From Luteitalea pratensis (GTDB taxonomy: Bacteria > Acidobacteriota > Vicinamibacteria > Vicinamibacterales > Vicinamibacteraceae): a DNA stretch of 64,000 bases. The stretch spans positions 1,213,001 through 1,277,000 of the forward strand of contig NZ_CP015136.1 in assembly GCF_001618865.1 (NCBI RefSeq), written 5' to 3'. Under the pieces are notes generated by a model that was given only the letters and a program-made list of their open reading frames with translations, was not told where the DNA came from and made no database searches. The stretch's first letter is position 1; each line of letters begins with the position of its first letter. Position numbers and translations under genes: made by a program. Below are positions 7,430-15,669 of the stretch, in pieces.

Positions 7430-9292
7430 CTACCTTCTTGAGGGAATCGCGTGGCGCTCGTCGTCGAAGCCGAAGGCGTGCAGCGTGCCGTCTTCGGTGC
7501 CCACGTAGACCTGCCCGAGTCCGCTCCACAGGCTGCCCGGCGACGCGGGGGTCGGCATCGCCCGACCGCTCGTCCAGAGACGCTTGCCGGTCGCGCCGTC
7601 GTAGGCGAGCAGCGTGGCGCCGTCTCCAGGCACGGCCCCCTTGGCTGGCGCGCCCGCGCCGAGCGCGAACACCACGCCATTCACGATCAAGGGCGTCGCT
7701 GGGGACACGAGGGAGCCCGAGGCCCACGCGGGCTCGAGCGACAGCGATCCCGCCGACTCGCGCACGGACAGGGCGACGATGGCACCGCGCACGGTTGCAG
7801 GACCGTTCGGCCGGGGTACCTGCGCGGCAGGCGGCCCGTCGATGGGCACAACAATCCAGGTCGCCCGGTCTCCTGTTGCCGTCGCGGCTGCGGTCGTCGT
7901 GGACGTGGTCGCGGTTGTCACGACCCCGGCACCTTGCTGCCACAGCGCGATTGCGTCACGACGCACCGATGCGCCCGTGCCGAAAACCGACGCCGATATG
8001 GCCAGCGGCGTCGCGTGATCGGCGCCACCGAGCGCCGCCGCGTCGAGCAGCACCACTCGACCGTCCTTCGTCGCGGCCGCGACGATCTCGCGGTCGCCCT
8101 GCCGGAACACGGAGGGCCCGGTCGCGAATTCGGCGTCCGGACGCGTGAACCAGTCCGTGACCGCAAGCGTCTTCGGGTCGAGCGCGACAATGGCGTTGGC
8201 CTTGCCGTCCCCGCTCACCGTACCAGCGCCAACCGCGGCCAGCAGCACGCCACTGGACGTCACTGCCACGGGCCCGACGATGGGGCCGCCGTTGGTCGCC
8301 CACGACACGACCGGTTTCGATTCGCTGGCGAGATCAATCGCCCACACACCGTCTGGCGTGCTGCCGCAACCGCCGGTCGTCGCCGCATACAGCGTGGTGC
8401 CAACCGCCACCGGAGCGGTCCAGCGCGCGCCGCGCGGAAGGAAGCTGGCCGGCGGTTGAAGGTCCTTGCCCGAGGCGAGACCGAGCACGCGCAGTCGGCC
8501 ATCGCGGGCGATCACGTACACGACACCCGACGGGCGAGCCAACGTCGCGCGTGGACTCGGATCGGGCGGCGGGGCTCCAGGAATGACGTCTCCGGGACGG
8601 ATCGTGGGCGTGGCCGAGACTGGTGCGGGTGTGCTCGACGCCTGTGCCGCGCCTCCTGCGGGCGCTGGTTGCGCTCCTGCGGCTGGAGTGTTGGCCGCTT
8701 GCGCGCCCGGGCCCGGAGCAGCGGCGCGCGCCGCTGCCTGCGCCTGCTGTCGCACCGTGTCTGCCGGCGCGCCTTCACCGGCGCGACCGAGCTGGCTGCG
8801 GTAGCCGACGCCAGGAGGGCCGGCGGGACGCGCCAAGGGGTTAGCCGTCGCTGACGCGTCGAGCGGCACGATGCGCGTCGCGGCTGCTGTCGCGGCGCCG
8901 GCACACGAGGGCAAGGCTGTGGCATCCCCGACGTCGAGCGTGCGCTGCCAGACGACGAAGGCGATGTCGTTGTCGAGCGCGTAGACGCGGTCGCCTGCAC
9001 CGGTCACCACCGACATCGGCACGAACAGCGTGACGCCACTGGCGGTCACGCCCTGTCGGAAACCGCCGGACACGCCGGCGTCCGGGCCGAGCGCGGCCTG
9101 CCACTGCCGCGAGAAGCCCGTGCCCGCCATCGACTCGACGGAGATCTTGTCGTCGACGCGCACCCAGGACGTCCGCTGGGCGTCGGCGAGCGGCGCGAAC
9201 CATCGTGTCCCGCCACGCCCGACCTGGGCGAGGCCGACGCTGCCCGCAAGGACGCAGGTAAGTGCGGCGAGAGGCCACCGGAAAGCACGCAT
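7430..9292 (-). CDS. Exported PQQ-binding-like beta-propeller protein with Pro/Ala linker
   Basis: This 620-residue protein has a Sec signal peptide (MRAFRWPLAALTCVLAGSVGLAQ) followed by beta-propeller blades with the motifs VYALDND, VWAIDLASESKP, IVALDPKTLA and LLAYDGATGKRLWTSG, typical of outer-membrane PQQ-like propellers. Residues about 155-250 are a low-complexity Pro/Ala/Gly segment that interrupts the propeller. No active-site Asp or Cys-ring of quinoprotein alcohol dehydrogenase can be assigned, so it may be a binding or scaffold protein rather than an enzyme. The next gene upstream, 12 bp away, encodes a second propeller of the same kind; the two are probably one transcript. Confidence 0.8.
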   Translation of the reverse strand: MRAFRWPLAALTCVLAGSVGLAQVGRGGTRWFAPLADAQRTSWVRVDDKISVESMAGTGFSRQWQAALGPDAGVSGGFRQGVTASGVTLFVPMSVVTGAGDRVYALDNDIAFVVWQRTLDVGDATALPSCAGAATAAATRIVPLDASATANPLARPAGPPGVGYRSQLGRAGEGAPADTVRQQAQAAARAAAPGPGAQAANTPAAGAQPAPAGGAAQASSTPAPVSATPTIRPGDVIPGAPPPDPSPRATLARPSGVVYVIARDGRLRVLGLASGKDLQPPASFLPRGARWTAPVAVGTTLYAATTGGCGSTPDGVWAIDLASESKPVVSWATNGGPIVGPVAVTSSGVLLAAVGAGTVSGDGKANAIVALDPKTLAVTDWFTRPDAEFATGPSVFRQGDREIVAAATKDGRVVLLDAAALGGADHATPLAISASVFGTGASVRRDAIALWQQGAGVVTTATTSTTTAAATATGDRATWIVVPIDGPPAAQVPRPNGPATVRGAIVALSVRESAGSLSLEPAWASGSLVSPATPLIVNGVVFALGAGAPAKGAVPGDGATLLAYDGATGKRLWTSGRAMPTPASPGSLWSGLGQVYVGTEDGTLHAFGFDDERHAIPSRR

Positions 9293-9304
9293 GACGAATC
9301 CGTC

Positions 9305-10879
9305 CTAGCGAGGAATGCCGAAGCAGTAGAGCGTGCCGTCGAACGTCGCGATGTAGGCGCGGCCGTTGGCGACGGTGAGCCCGCTGAAGTGGTTCCAGGA
9401 GGTGATCTGGTCGCCACTCGACCAGAGTTGCTTGCCGGTGCGGCCATCGAGCGCATACATCGCCGCACGGCGCGAGCTGGCGATGCGGCGAACGGGCCCC
9501 GAGCTCAGGCCGCCGCCGTAGACCGGGCCGTCCGATTCGTCGAAACCCTTGTCGGGCAATACCTGCGAGGCGTCCTCGCCCGCGGCGTACGCGAACACGA
9601 TGCCGTTGGCGATGACCACCTCCTCGGCCAGATCCATGTCGCGCGAGATCCAGGCCGGCACGAGACGCCATCCCTCCGGTCGTTGCCGCAGCGTGAACGC
9701 GGCCACGCCGCCGCCCTTCGGCCGCGCGTGCTCGATCGGTGCCTTGAAGGTGCGACTCACCGGCCCCCAGAACGGCGCCAGCACCCACTGCGTGCCGGCA
9801 CTGTCCTTCCAGGCACCGAGCGCGCCCCAGATGCCCTGTCCGTCGAAAGCCTGCTGGTCGTTGCAGATGAGCGGCGTCGTGTGCAGCGTGGTGCGGTGAT
9901 CCTCGCCGCCGAGCGCATCACGATCCAGCAGCCAGAGCCGGCACTCCTTGCTCGTGCCGACCAGGAACTTGCGTCCGCCATGGTCGAACGCGACCGGCGT
10001 GGTGTTGACGTCGAGGTCACGGCGCCATAGCCAGTTCGCGTTGGGCGCGCCGAAATAGTCGGCCAGCTGCAGCTGCTTCATGACGTCGAGCTTGACGCCG
10101 ACGATGCCGTTGCCAAGGCGACGACTGAGCGGATCGAACATCGCGTCGCCAGTGCCGAGGAACACGCGGCCCTCGGCGTCGATGGCCGCGCCTCGTCGTC
10201 CCCACAAGCCACCACCCGAGGGGATGAACGCACTGACGACCCTGGAGGCGAGATCGAACGAGTAGAAGGCGTTGGTGAGCCCGCCACAGCCCTGCGCGGT
10301 CGCGGTGTAGATGACGCCCTTGTGCAGGTTGAGGGCGTATGGCTTGCCGCCGCCGGGGATGAAGAGTTCAGGCGGAGCGGCGTCCTTGCCGTCGGCCAGG
10401 TTCACCTGCCGCAGGCGGCCGTCCCACGAGACGGCGTAGATGGTGTAGGTGCCGGGCGAGATCTGCGTCATCGTCGGCACCGCCGTCTGGCCGCCGGGAC
10501 AGAGCGTGTCGTCAGTGCGACCCTCGCTGGTCAGCGTGCTGTCGAAATGCCGGTGCCAGATCTCGCGGCCTGTTGCGACGTCGATGCCCCAGAGATCGTC
10601 GGAGACCCCCGCGACGACGGCGAGTTCACGCGGCCCATCCGCCGTATCGACGCGCTCGGCGACGAGCGGTGCGAACAGGTTGTGCATCGCGCGCGGCTTG
10701 CTGTCCAGCTTTGCCGTCCACTGCAGCGTCGTCGTGCCGACGTTGGCGGGCGTGAAGACCCGCTCGTCACGCAGCCAGCCCGTCCGCGCCGAGTCCACGC
10801 CCTCGGCCAGGAAGTCGGAGGCCAGCCCCGTGACTCCTGCCGAGACCAGCATCACCATCGTCAGCTTCGCAGCCCGCAT
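9305..10879 (-). CDS. Exported PQQ-binding-like beta-propeller protein
   Basis: This 524-residue protein has a signal peptide (MRAAKLTMVMLVSAGVTGLA) and repeated propeller blades, for example LWGIDVATGREIWH, IYAVSWDGRLRQVNL and MYALDGRTGKQLWSSG. The mature N-terminus (DSARTGWLRDERVFTPANV) is typical of PQQ-like repeat proteins related to quinoprotein dehydrogenases. It is the first gene of a two-gene unit with the other propeller protein (12-bp gap) and is divergent from a cytochrome c/HhH fusion gene. The arrangement suggests a shared role in periplasmic redox chemistry, but neither cofactor nor substrate can be read from the sequence. Confidence 0.82.
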   Translation of the reverse strand: MRAAKLTMVMLVSAGVTGLASDFLAEGVDSARTGWLRDERVFTPANVGTTTLQWTAKLDSKPRAMHNLFAPLVAERVDTADGPRELAVVAGVSDDLWGIDVATGREIWHRHFDSTLTSEGRTDDTLCPGGQTAVPTMTQISPGTYTIYAVSWDGRLRQVNLADGKDAAPPELFIPGGGKPYALNLHKGVIYTATAQGCGGLTNAFYSFDLASRVVSAFIPSGGGLWGRRGAAIDAEGRVFLGTGDAMFDPLSRRLGNGIVGVKLDVMKQLQLADYFGAPNANWLWRRDLDVNTTPVAFDHGGRKFLVGTSKECRLWLLDRDALGGEDHRTTLHTTPLICNDQQAFDGQGIWGALGAWKDSAGTQWVLAPFWGPVSRTFKAPIEHARPKGGGVAAFTLRQRPEGWRLVPAWISRDMDLAEEVVIANGIVFAYAAGEDASQVLPDKGFDESDGPVYGGGLSSGPVRRIASSRRAAMYALDGRTGKQLWSSGDQITSWNHFSGLTVANGRAYIATFDGTLYCFGIPR

Positions 10880-11031
10880 GTCCCCTCGTTTCCCTGTGCC
10901 GCAGCCCCGGCATCATACCCTTCGACCGGTCCTCTCGAGTCGTTGTCGGCTCGCCAGAACCTCGCTCGGGGGTAGAATCGCGGCCTGGTCGCGCGCGCAA
11001 GACATAGGGAAGGTCGCGACGGAGGTGTGCG

Positions 11032-11547
11032 ATGGCAGTGCGGTGGCTCATGACCGGTGCCCTGGTGGCGCTGTGGATGGCGTCGGCGGCGATGACGTCG
11101 GCGCAACAGGCGCCGGCGCCGGTGATGCTGACGCCTTCCGGGGAGGGTCTGCCAGATGGCCCGGGCAAGGATGTCACCGTGCGGTCCTGTGGCACGTGCC
11201 ACGAGGCGAGGCGGGCGGCATCCGCGCGCCTCACGCGTGCCGGCTGGGCGGCGGTCATCGACAGCATGATCGGCCGCGGCGCGCGCATCGCCGACGGTGA
11301 TGTGCCCGTCGTGCTGGAGTACTTGTCCACGCACTTCCTCGGCGAGGCCGCGCAGCCGCTCAACATCAACACGGCACCCCAGATCGACATCGAGGCCGCC
11401 GTCGGACTGCTTCGACGCGAAGCGGCCGCCGTGGTGCGGTATCGCGAGCGAAACGGACGCTTCAAGACGATAGACGACCTGAAGAAGGTTCCAGGCATCG
11501 ACTTCAGCAAGGTCGAGCGCCGCCGCGCCTTCATCGTGACGTTGTAG
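11032..11547 (+). CDS. Exported cytochrome c-like / helix-hairpin-helix fusion protein
   Basis: This 171-residue protein begins with a signal peptide (to about residue 25). It then has one c-type haem motif, SCGTCHEARR, in a context (RAGWAAVIDSMIGRGA) like the haem domains of quinohaemoprotein amine dehydrogenases. The C-terminal third (LNINTA.. RNGRFKTIDDLKKVPGI) is a ComEA-type helix-hairpin-helix. HhH folds normally bind DNA, or act as interaction modules in exported proteins. A GGAGG ribosome-binding site precedes the ATG. It is divergent from two PQQ-propeller genes, suggesting electron transfer from those proteins. The stop codon lies in the first base pairs of a repeat element. Confidence 0.78.
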   Translation: MAVRWLMTGALVALWMASAAMTSAQQAPAPVMLTPSGEGLPDGPGKDVTVRSCGTCHEARRAASARLTRAGWAAVIDSMIGRGARIADGDVPVVLEYLSTHFLGEAAQPLNINTAPQIDIEAAVGLLRREAAAVVRYRERNGRFKTIDDLKKVPGIDFSKVERRRAFIVTL

Positions 11548-11832
11548 GTAGGGCCCGCTCTCCGAGGGGGCCACGCGATAGGCTCTCCGAGCGGGCCACG
11601 CCCGCGCCATGGCCGCGTGATCGACGGCGTTGGACGGCTCGGCCACCTTCGCGCAAGCGCTTCGGTGCCCCAGGGAGAGCCGTCCCTACCTACCCGACAG
11701 GGAATGTAGGTAGGGCCCCGCTCTCCGAGCGGGCCACGCCCGCGCCCTGGCCGCGTGATCGACGGCGTTGGACGGCTCGGCCACCTTCGCGCAAGCGCTT
11801 CGGTGCCCCAGGGAGAGCCGTCCCTACCTACC
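11544..11832. repeat. Two-copy intergenic repeat with GTAGGTAGGG / CCCTACCTAC ends
   Basis: Two direct copies of a roughly 130-160 bp sequence lie back to back. Each opens with gtaggtagggc(c)ccgctctccgag and closes with gagagccgtccctacctacc, so each has inverted ends. Internal parts (ccttcgcgcaagcgcttcggtgcccc) recur elsewhere in the window. The stop codons of both flanking convergent genes (TAG at 11545-11547 on plus, TAG at 11824-11826 on minus) are supplied by these ends. No coding capacity is apparent. Confidence 0.8.
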
Positions 11833-13338
11833 CGATAACATCTGCATCGTGCGGTCGGCGGCAAGCACACCGCGATACTGCGCTTCCTCGAACAGCGGCA
11901 ACCCGCTCAGATCGGAGTGCGCGAAGAAGAGGCGATCGAGCCCGCGCTGCGCGGCCTGCCACGCCGGATCCGACAGCAACCCGGGCGTGGGACGCACCAT
12001 GGCGTGGCCGAAGCGCATGATGTCCACCCGCGACACGCATTCGCGAATGTCGGCGTGGGCCCGCGAGAGATCGTCGAGGATCCGATCGCGCAGCGTTGCG
12101 TAGTCCTGGGCGAGGAGCCAGCGGCGCGCCTCCAGTGCCGGTTGCTGCGCCAGGGCCCAGTAATACGTCCACACCGTGCGCGGCACGTGCCGCCGCAGCT
12201 GCTGGTGCGTCGCGACCACGTATCCGAGGGCCGGCGAGTCGAACAACACGTTGTCCCACGCCACCGGGAAGCCCCGCTCGCGCGGCCAGCGATCGAGCGT
12301 CAGGTTGGCCGTGATCCACGGCGACGACGTCACCCGCACCGGCGGCGCGCCGGCGACGATGCGGGACGCGACGTGCATCGGGGCGGCAACGATGACGACA
12401 TCCGCCGTCCAGTCGGCCCGCGACGTGAGCACGCGCCACCCACGACCCTGCGGCTCGATCCGGTAGGCGATCTCGCCGGTCCGTACGCGCGGCTCGAGCC
12501 GGTGCAGCAATCGCCGCGCAATCCAGCCGTTGCCCTCGGGCCACGTGAGCGGGCCGGAGTCGTCGGCATCGCGCGCCGCGAAATACAGCACGCCGGCCCA
12601 GGCCGAGACGTCGCGGGCCATGCCGCCGTAGTCATCGCGGCAGGCGTAGTCCACCATCCACCGCAGCCACGGCGAGTCGAGGCCCTCACGATCGAGCCAC
12701 GCGGCCATCGAGAGGGAGTCCTCCGCAGGCGGCCGCGTGACGTCGGTGGCCGCGGCCATCGGGATCGTGAAGCGCCCGGAGGCGCGCAACTCCGCGATGC
12801 GCGCCGTGAAGCGCGCGACCTGATCGCGGTCGCGCCGTGTCGGCCCGACCGCCGGCTCGAGCCCCTCCTGCCATCGGCCGTGGATGAAGAGTCGCTCGTC
12901 GGGCGCATGCACCAGGTGACGCTCGTCCCACGTCGTGCCGTCGTACACGCCGAGGTCGGTGAAGATCTCGCGCACCAGGCCGGCGGCCTTGCCCGGGATC
13001 GGCACGTAGTGCGCACCCCACGGATAGGCGGACACCTCGTTCTGCCCCCAGCGCGCGTTGCCGCCCGCCTCGGGCTCCATCTCGAGCACGATGAAGCGAT
13101 CGAAGCCCCGCTTCTGCAAGTGCCGGGCGGCACACAAGCCGGCCATGCCGCCACCGACGATGAGGACCGACGTCGAGCGCGCCTCGCGACTGCCGCCGAA
13201 ATCGGCGCCGTCGCGCAACCGATGGCCGCGCTCGTGAGACTCGTTGACGAAACCGCCGTCGATGCGACGGCCCGCCTTCTGCGTCAGGCCCACCAGCGCC
13301 GTCGACAGGAACGCTCGCCGCGTGACGTTGGTGGTCAT
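11824..13338 (-). CDS. Tat-exported FAD-dependent amine oxidase-like protein
   Basis: This 504-residue flavoprotein has a twin-arginine leader (VTRRAFLSTALVG). Residues about 56-85 form the FAD-binding Rossmann motif (VLIVGGGMAGLCAARHL) followed by an acidic ELEMEP-type strand end (VLEMEPEAGGNARWG). The C-terminal part (FFAHSDLSGLPLFEEAQYRG) matches the second FAD-contact motif of the flavin amine oxidase superfamily. Relatives oxidise amines or desaturate lipids and carotenoids. It lies downstream on the same strand as the polyamine-type genes, separated from them by about 220 bp of repeats, so a polyamine or aminopropyl substrate is an attractive but untested idea. The final residues (SGR) and stop come from a repeat end. 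Confidence 0.8.
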   Translation of the reverse strand: MTTNVTRRAFLSTALVGLTQKAGRRIDGGFVNESHERGHRLRDGADFGGSREARSTSVLIVGGGMAGLCAARHLQKRGFDRFIVLEMEPEAGGNARWGQNEVSAYPWGAHYVPIPGKAAGLVREIFTDLGVYDGTTWDERHLVHAPDERLFIHGRWQEGLEPAVGPTRRDRDQVARFTARIAELRASGRFTIPMAAATDVTRPPAEDSLSMAAWLDREGLDSPWLRWMVDYACRDDYGGMARDVSAWAGVLYFAARDADDSGPLTWPEGNGWIARRLLHRLEPRVRTGEIAYRIEPQGRGWRVLTSRADWTADVVIVAAPMHVASRIVAGAPPVRVTSSPWITANLTLDRWPRERGFPVAWDNVLFDSPALGYVVATHQQLRRHVPRTVWTYYWALAQQPALEARRWLLAQDYATLRDRILDDLSRAHADIRECVSRVDIMRFGHAMVRPTPGLLSDPAWQAAQRGLDRLFFAHSDLSGLPLFEEAQYRGVLAADRTMQMLSGR

Positions 13339-13344
13339 CGGGTC

Positions 13345-13558
13345 AACTCAGGAACACAGGACCAAGGAGAGCAGGAACACAGGACCACAGGAGCACAGGA
13401 GCACCGGAGCGCAGGAGCGCAGGTCATGCTATCGGAGTCGGCCGGGCTCGGACCCGCCTTCGCATTGCTTCGGCGTGCCAGGGAGCCGGCCCTACCGTCG
13501 CGGCTCCGCACCCGGCACCCGGTACCCGGTACCCGGTACCCGGTACCCGGCACCCGGT
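13345..13558. repeat. CAGGA-type and ACCCGGT tandem arrays
   Basis: The gap between the FAD oxidase start and the SpeE-like stop contains about nine degenerate 8-9 bp units of the type aggagcaca (13347-13425), then a gagccggccctacc palindromic-element fragment, then exactly seven copies of a 7-bp unit acccgg(t/c) (13510-13558). The array ends 2 bp before the stop codon of the SpeE-like gene. Confidence 0.85.
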
Positions 13559-13560
13559 CA

Positions 13561-15063
13561 CTATCGGTTAAGAGCATTCCACTCGCGCTCGTAGTACCGC
13601 ACGAGGGCCTGCGTGTGCAGGCGATTGGGTTCGACCGGCACACGCGCCATGTCGACGGGGAAGTCGAACAGTTCGCCAAGCCCCCGCGTGGTCAGGAAGC
13701 GCAACCCGGCCGGCAATGTCGTCGGCACACGTGGCGCCGATCGTCCGGCGAGGACGAAACCCCACTCGCCGAACGACGGCACGTACACGTGGTAGGGCGC
13801 CACTGCCAGCCCCGCCTGTTCGACGGTCGCGACGATGCACCAGTAGGCCTGACGCGCGAACAGCGGCGAGGTCGACTGCACGACGAACGTGGCATCGGGG
13901 GTGAGGCGCTCCATCAGCATCCGGTAGAACGTCGTCGTGTACAGCTTGCCCAGCGAGAAGTTCGACGGATCGGGGAAGTCCACGATGGCGAAATCGAAGA
14001 ACTCGCGACTCTCGTCGATCCACGTGAACGCATCGGCGTTGATGACCCTCACGCGGGGGTCGGAGAGCGCGCCGCCGTTGAGCCTGCGGAGTTCCTCGTG
14101 CGAGGAGAAGAGGCGCGTCATCTCCGGATCGAGATCGACGAGGGTCACGGCGCGGACCTGCCGATAGCGCAGCACCTCGCGCAGCGCCAGCCCGTCGCCG
14201 CCGCCGAGGATGAGGACACGAGCCGCGGCTGGCAACGCCGCCAGCCCCGGGTGCACGAGCGCCTCGTGGTAGCGGTACTCGTCACGCGAGCTGAATTGCA
14301 GGTTGGCGTTGAGGAACAGTCGCAGGTCGTCTTTCCACGCCGTCATCACGATCCGCTGGTAGGGCGTGGTCCTCGAGAGCACGACCTCGTCGGCGTACAG
14401 ATTGGCCTCGGCGAGATCGAGGATGGCGTTGGCCTTCCACAGGCCGACGCCGAGCAGCGCCAGTGCCACGACGCACGTCGCCTGCAGGGTCCGGCGGATG
14501 GCGGGCGCCAGCGACTCCCGCAGCACCGAGGTCGTCCACAGCGCGACGAGGACGTTGATCGCCCCGAAGAGCATCGGCGCTCGTACCAGCCCCAGCTTGG
14601 GCACCAGCACGATCGGGAACAGCAGGGACGCGCCCAGGGCGCCCAGGTAGTCGAACGTCAGCACGTTGGCGACGACGTCCTTGAACTGGAACCGGTCGCG
14701 CAACAGCCGCATGAGGAGGGGAATCTCGAGGCCGACGAGCGTGCCCACAACCAGCACGAGCACGTACAGCAGCAGGCGGAATGCGTCGGTGTAGGCGAAG
14801 GCCAGGAACAGTGCGGCCGACGAGAAGCCGCCGACCACACCGACCATGATCTCGACGAGGATGAAGCGCGCCGCGAGGCCGCGCCCGACGAACCGCGAGA
14901 TCCACGAGCCGATCCCCATCGCGAACAGGTAGGTCCCGATGACGGTGGAGAACTGCGTGATGCTGTCGCCGAGCAGGTAGCTGGCGAGGGCGCCGGCCAC
15001 GAGCTCGTAGATGAGCCCGCAGGCGGCGATGAGCAGGACGGAGGCAAGCAGAGCGGCTGTCAC
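13561..15063 (-). CDS. Membrane-anchored spermidine synthase-like aminopropyltransferase
   Basis: About 500 residues, starting at the GTG at 15063 (VTAALLASVLLIAACGLIYE); an ATG 15 codons upstream (15108) is possible but less like the family. The N-terminal half has about seven membrane helices, including the family hallmark LVAGALASYLLGDSITQFS. The C-terminal half is a spermidine synthase-like Rossmann domain with ILGGGDG for decarboxylated-SAM binding, VDLDPEM, NADAF and the catalytic-loop equivalent VDFPDPSN. A SAM decarboxylase gene lies upstream in the same cluster and could supply the aminopropyl donor. The acceptor is unknown; the membrane anchor argues against ordinary cytosolic spermidine synthesis. 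Confidence 0.86.
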   Translation of the reverse strand: MTAALLASVLLIAACGLIYELVAGALASYLLGDSITQFSTVIGTYLFAMGIGSWISRFVGRGLAARFILVEIMVGVVGGFSSAALFLAFAYTDAFRLLLYVLVLVVGTLVGLEIPLLMRLLRDRFQFKDVVANVLTFDYLGALGASLLFPIVLVPKLGLVRAPMLFGAINVLVALWTTSVLRESLAPAIRRTLQATCVVALALLGVGLWKANAILDLAEANLYADEVVLSRTTPYQRIVMTAWKDDLRLFLNANLQFSSRDEYRYHEALVHPGLAALPAAARVLILGGGDGLALREVLRYRQVRAVTLVDLDPEMTRLFSSHEELRRLNGGALSDPRVRVINADAFTWIDESREFFDFAIVDFPDPSNFSLGKLYTTTFYRMLMERLTPDATFVVQSTSPLFARQAYWCIVATVEQAGLAVAPYHVYVPSFGEWGFVLAGRSAPRVPTTLPAGLRFLTTRGLGELFDFPVDMARVPVEPNRLHTQALVRYYEREWNALNR

Positions 15064-15129
15064 TCGGAAACCTCGCGCCGGACACGTGGTCCATGGCGCA
15101 CACGCCAACCGGCCGGCGCGAATCCGTGG

Positions 15130-15215
15130 GGTGTCGCCGCGGGACTTGTCCCGCGGGCAGCGCGCCGGACAAGTCCGGCGCTTACGCGTTGTCCCACCGT
15201 AGCCGTTGGCGAAGG
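15130..15215. repeat. Paired palindromes between DUF350 and SpeE-like genes
   Basis: Two adjacent perfect palindromes, ccgcgggacttgtcccgcgg and ccggacaagtccgg, share the core gacttgtc/gacaagtc. They are followed by a cgtagccgttggcgaaggtgg segment that recurs near 46030 and 47120. They sit in the 190-bp gap that splits the polyamine-type cluster and may attenuate transcription. No gene is seen here. Confidence 0.65.
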
Positions 15216-15252
15216 TGGAGCCGGCCGCACATCGGTCGTACGCCCGGCGTGT

Positions 15253-15465
15253 CTAATGAATGGCGGCGGCGATGATCAGCGACATGCCCAGCGCGAACGA
15301 CCCGATCAGCACCGCGAGCGCGGTGTTGTGATCGTCGATGATCTCCTTCCAGAGCTGGTAGGGCGTCAGGCGGTCGACCGCCACGAACGTCGCGAAGAGC
15401 ACGACGATGCCCAGTCCCGCGAAGACGATGGCGGCTATCAGGTTGTTGAGGAGCGTGGCTTCCAT
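15253..15465 (-). CDS. DUF350 membrane protein
   Basis: This 70-residue protein has two membrane helices (about 5-30 and 47-70) joined by a polar loop containing TPYQLWKEIIDDHNTA, the signature region of DUF350. DUF350 proteins such as E. coli YjfL are often encoded near glutathionylspermidine synthase-like or aminopropyltransferase-like genes. That matches the context here, between a DUF4178 protein and a SpeE-like protein. It follows the 63-aa gene with only 3 bp between stop and start, so the two are translated as a pair. Many DUF350 proteins carry two copies of this unit; this one has a single copy. Biochemical role unknown. Confidence 0.85.
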   Translation of the reverse strand: MEATLLNNLIAAIVFAGLGIVVLFATFVAVDRLTPYQLWKEIIDDHNTALAVLIGSFALGMSLIIAAAIH

Positions 15466-15468
15466 CGG

Positions 15469-15660
15469 TCACTTCCCTCCAAAAAGACGCGGGCCGCCGG
15501 CGTACAGCGATCGGTAGGCGCCCGGGTTGTCGCGAATCGAGCGTGGGACGTTGCGCACGACGTCGTCGCGCGTCATCCAGCCGGCCCGGTCGGCCCTCCA
15601 GGCCCAGCCCGTGGTCATCAGGCCGAATGCGAGGTAGATCACCGCGCGGCGTATCACCAT
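15469..15660 (-). CDS. Small membrane protein of the polyamine-type cluster (63 aa)
   Basis: A 63-residue protein with one N-terminal hydrophobic helix (RRAVIYLAFGLMTTGWAW) and a polar C-terminus (DVVRNVPRSIRDNPGAYRSLY). I do not recognise it. It is packed between the DUF4178 gene (9-bp gap) and DUF350 (3-bp gap), which argues it is real. A strong AGGAGG motif sits only 2 bp before the ATG; the next codon is GTG at a better distance, so translation may start one codon later. Likely a small subunit of whatever membrane assembly the cluster makes. Confidence 0.7.
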   Translation of the reverse strand: MVIRRAVIYLAFGLMTTGWAWRADRAGWMTRDDVVRNVPRSIRDNPGAYRSLYAGGPRLFGGK

Positions 15661-15669
15661 CTCCTCCTG

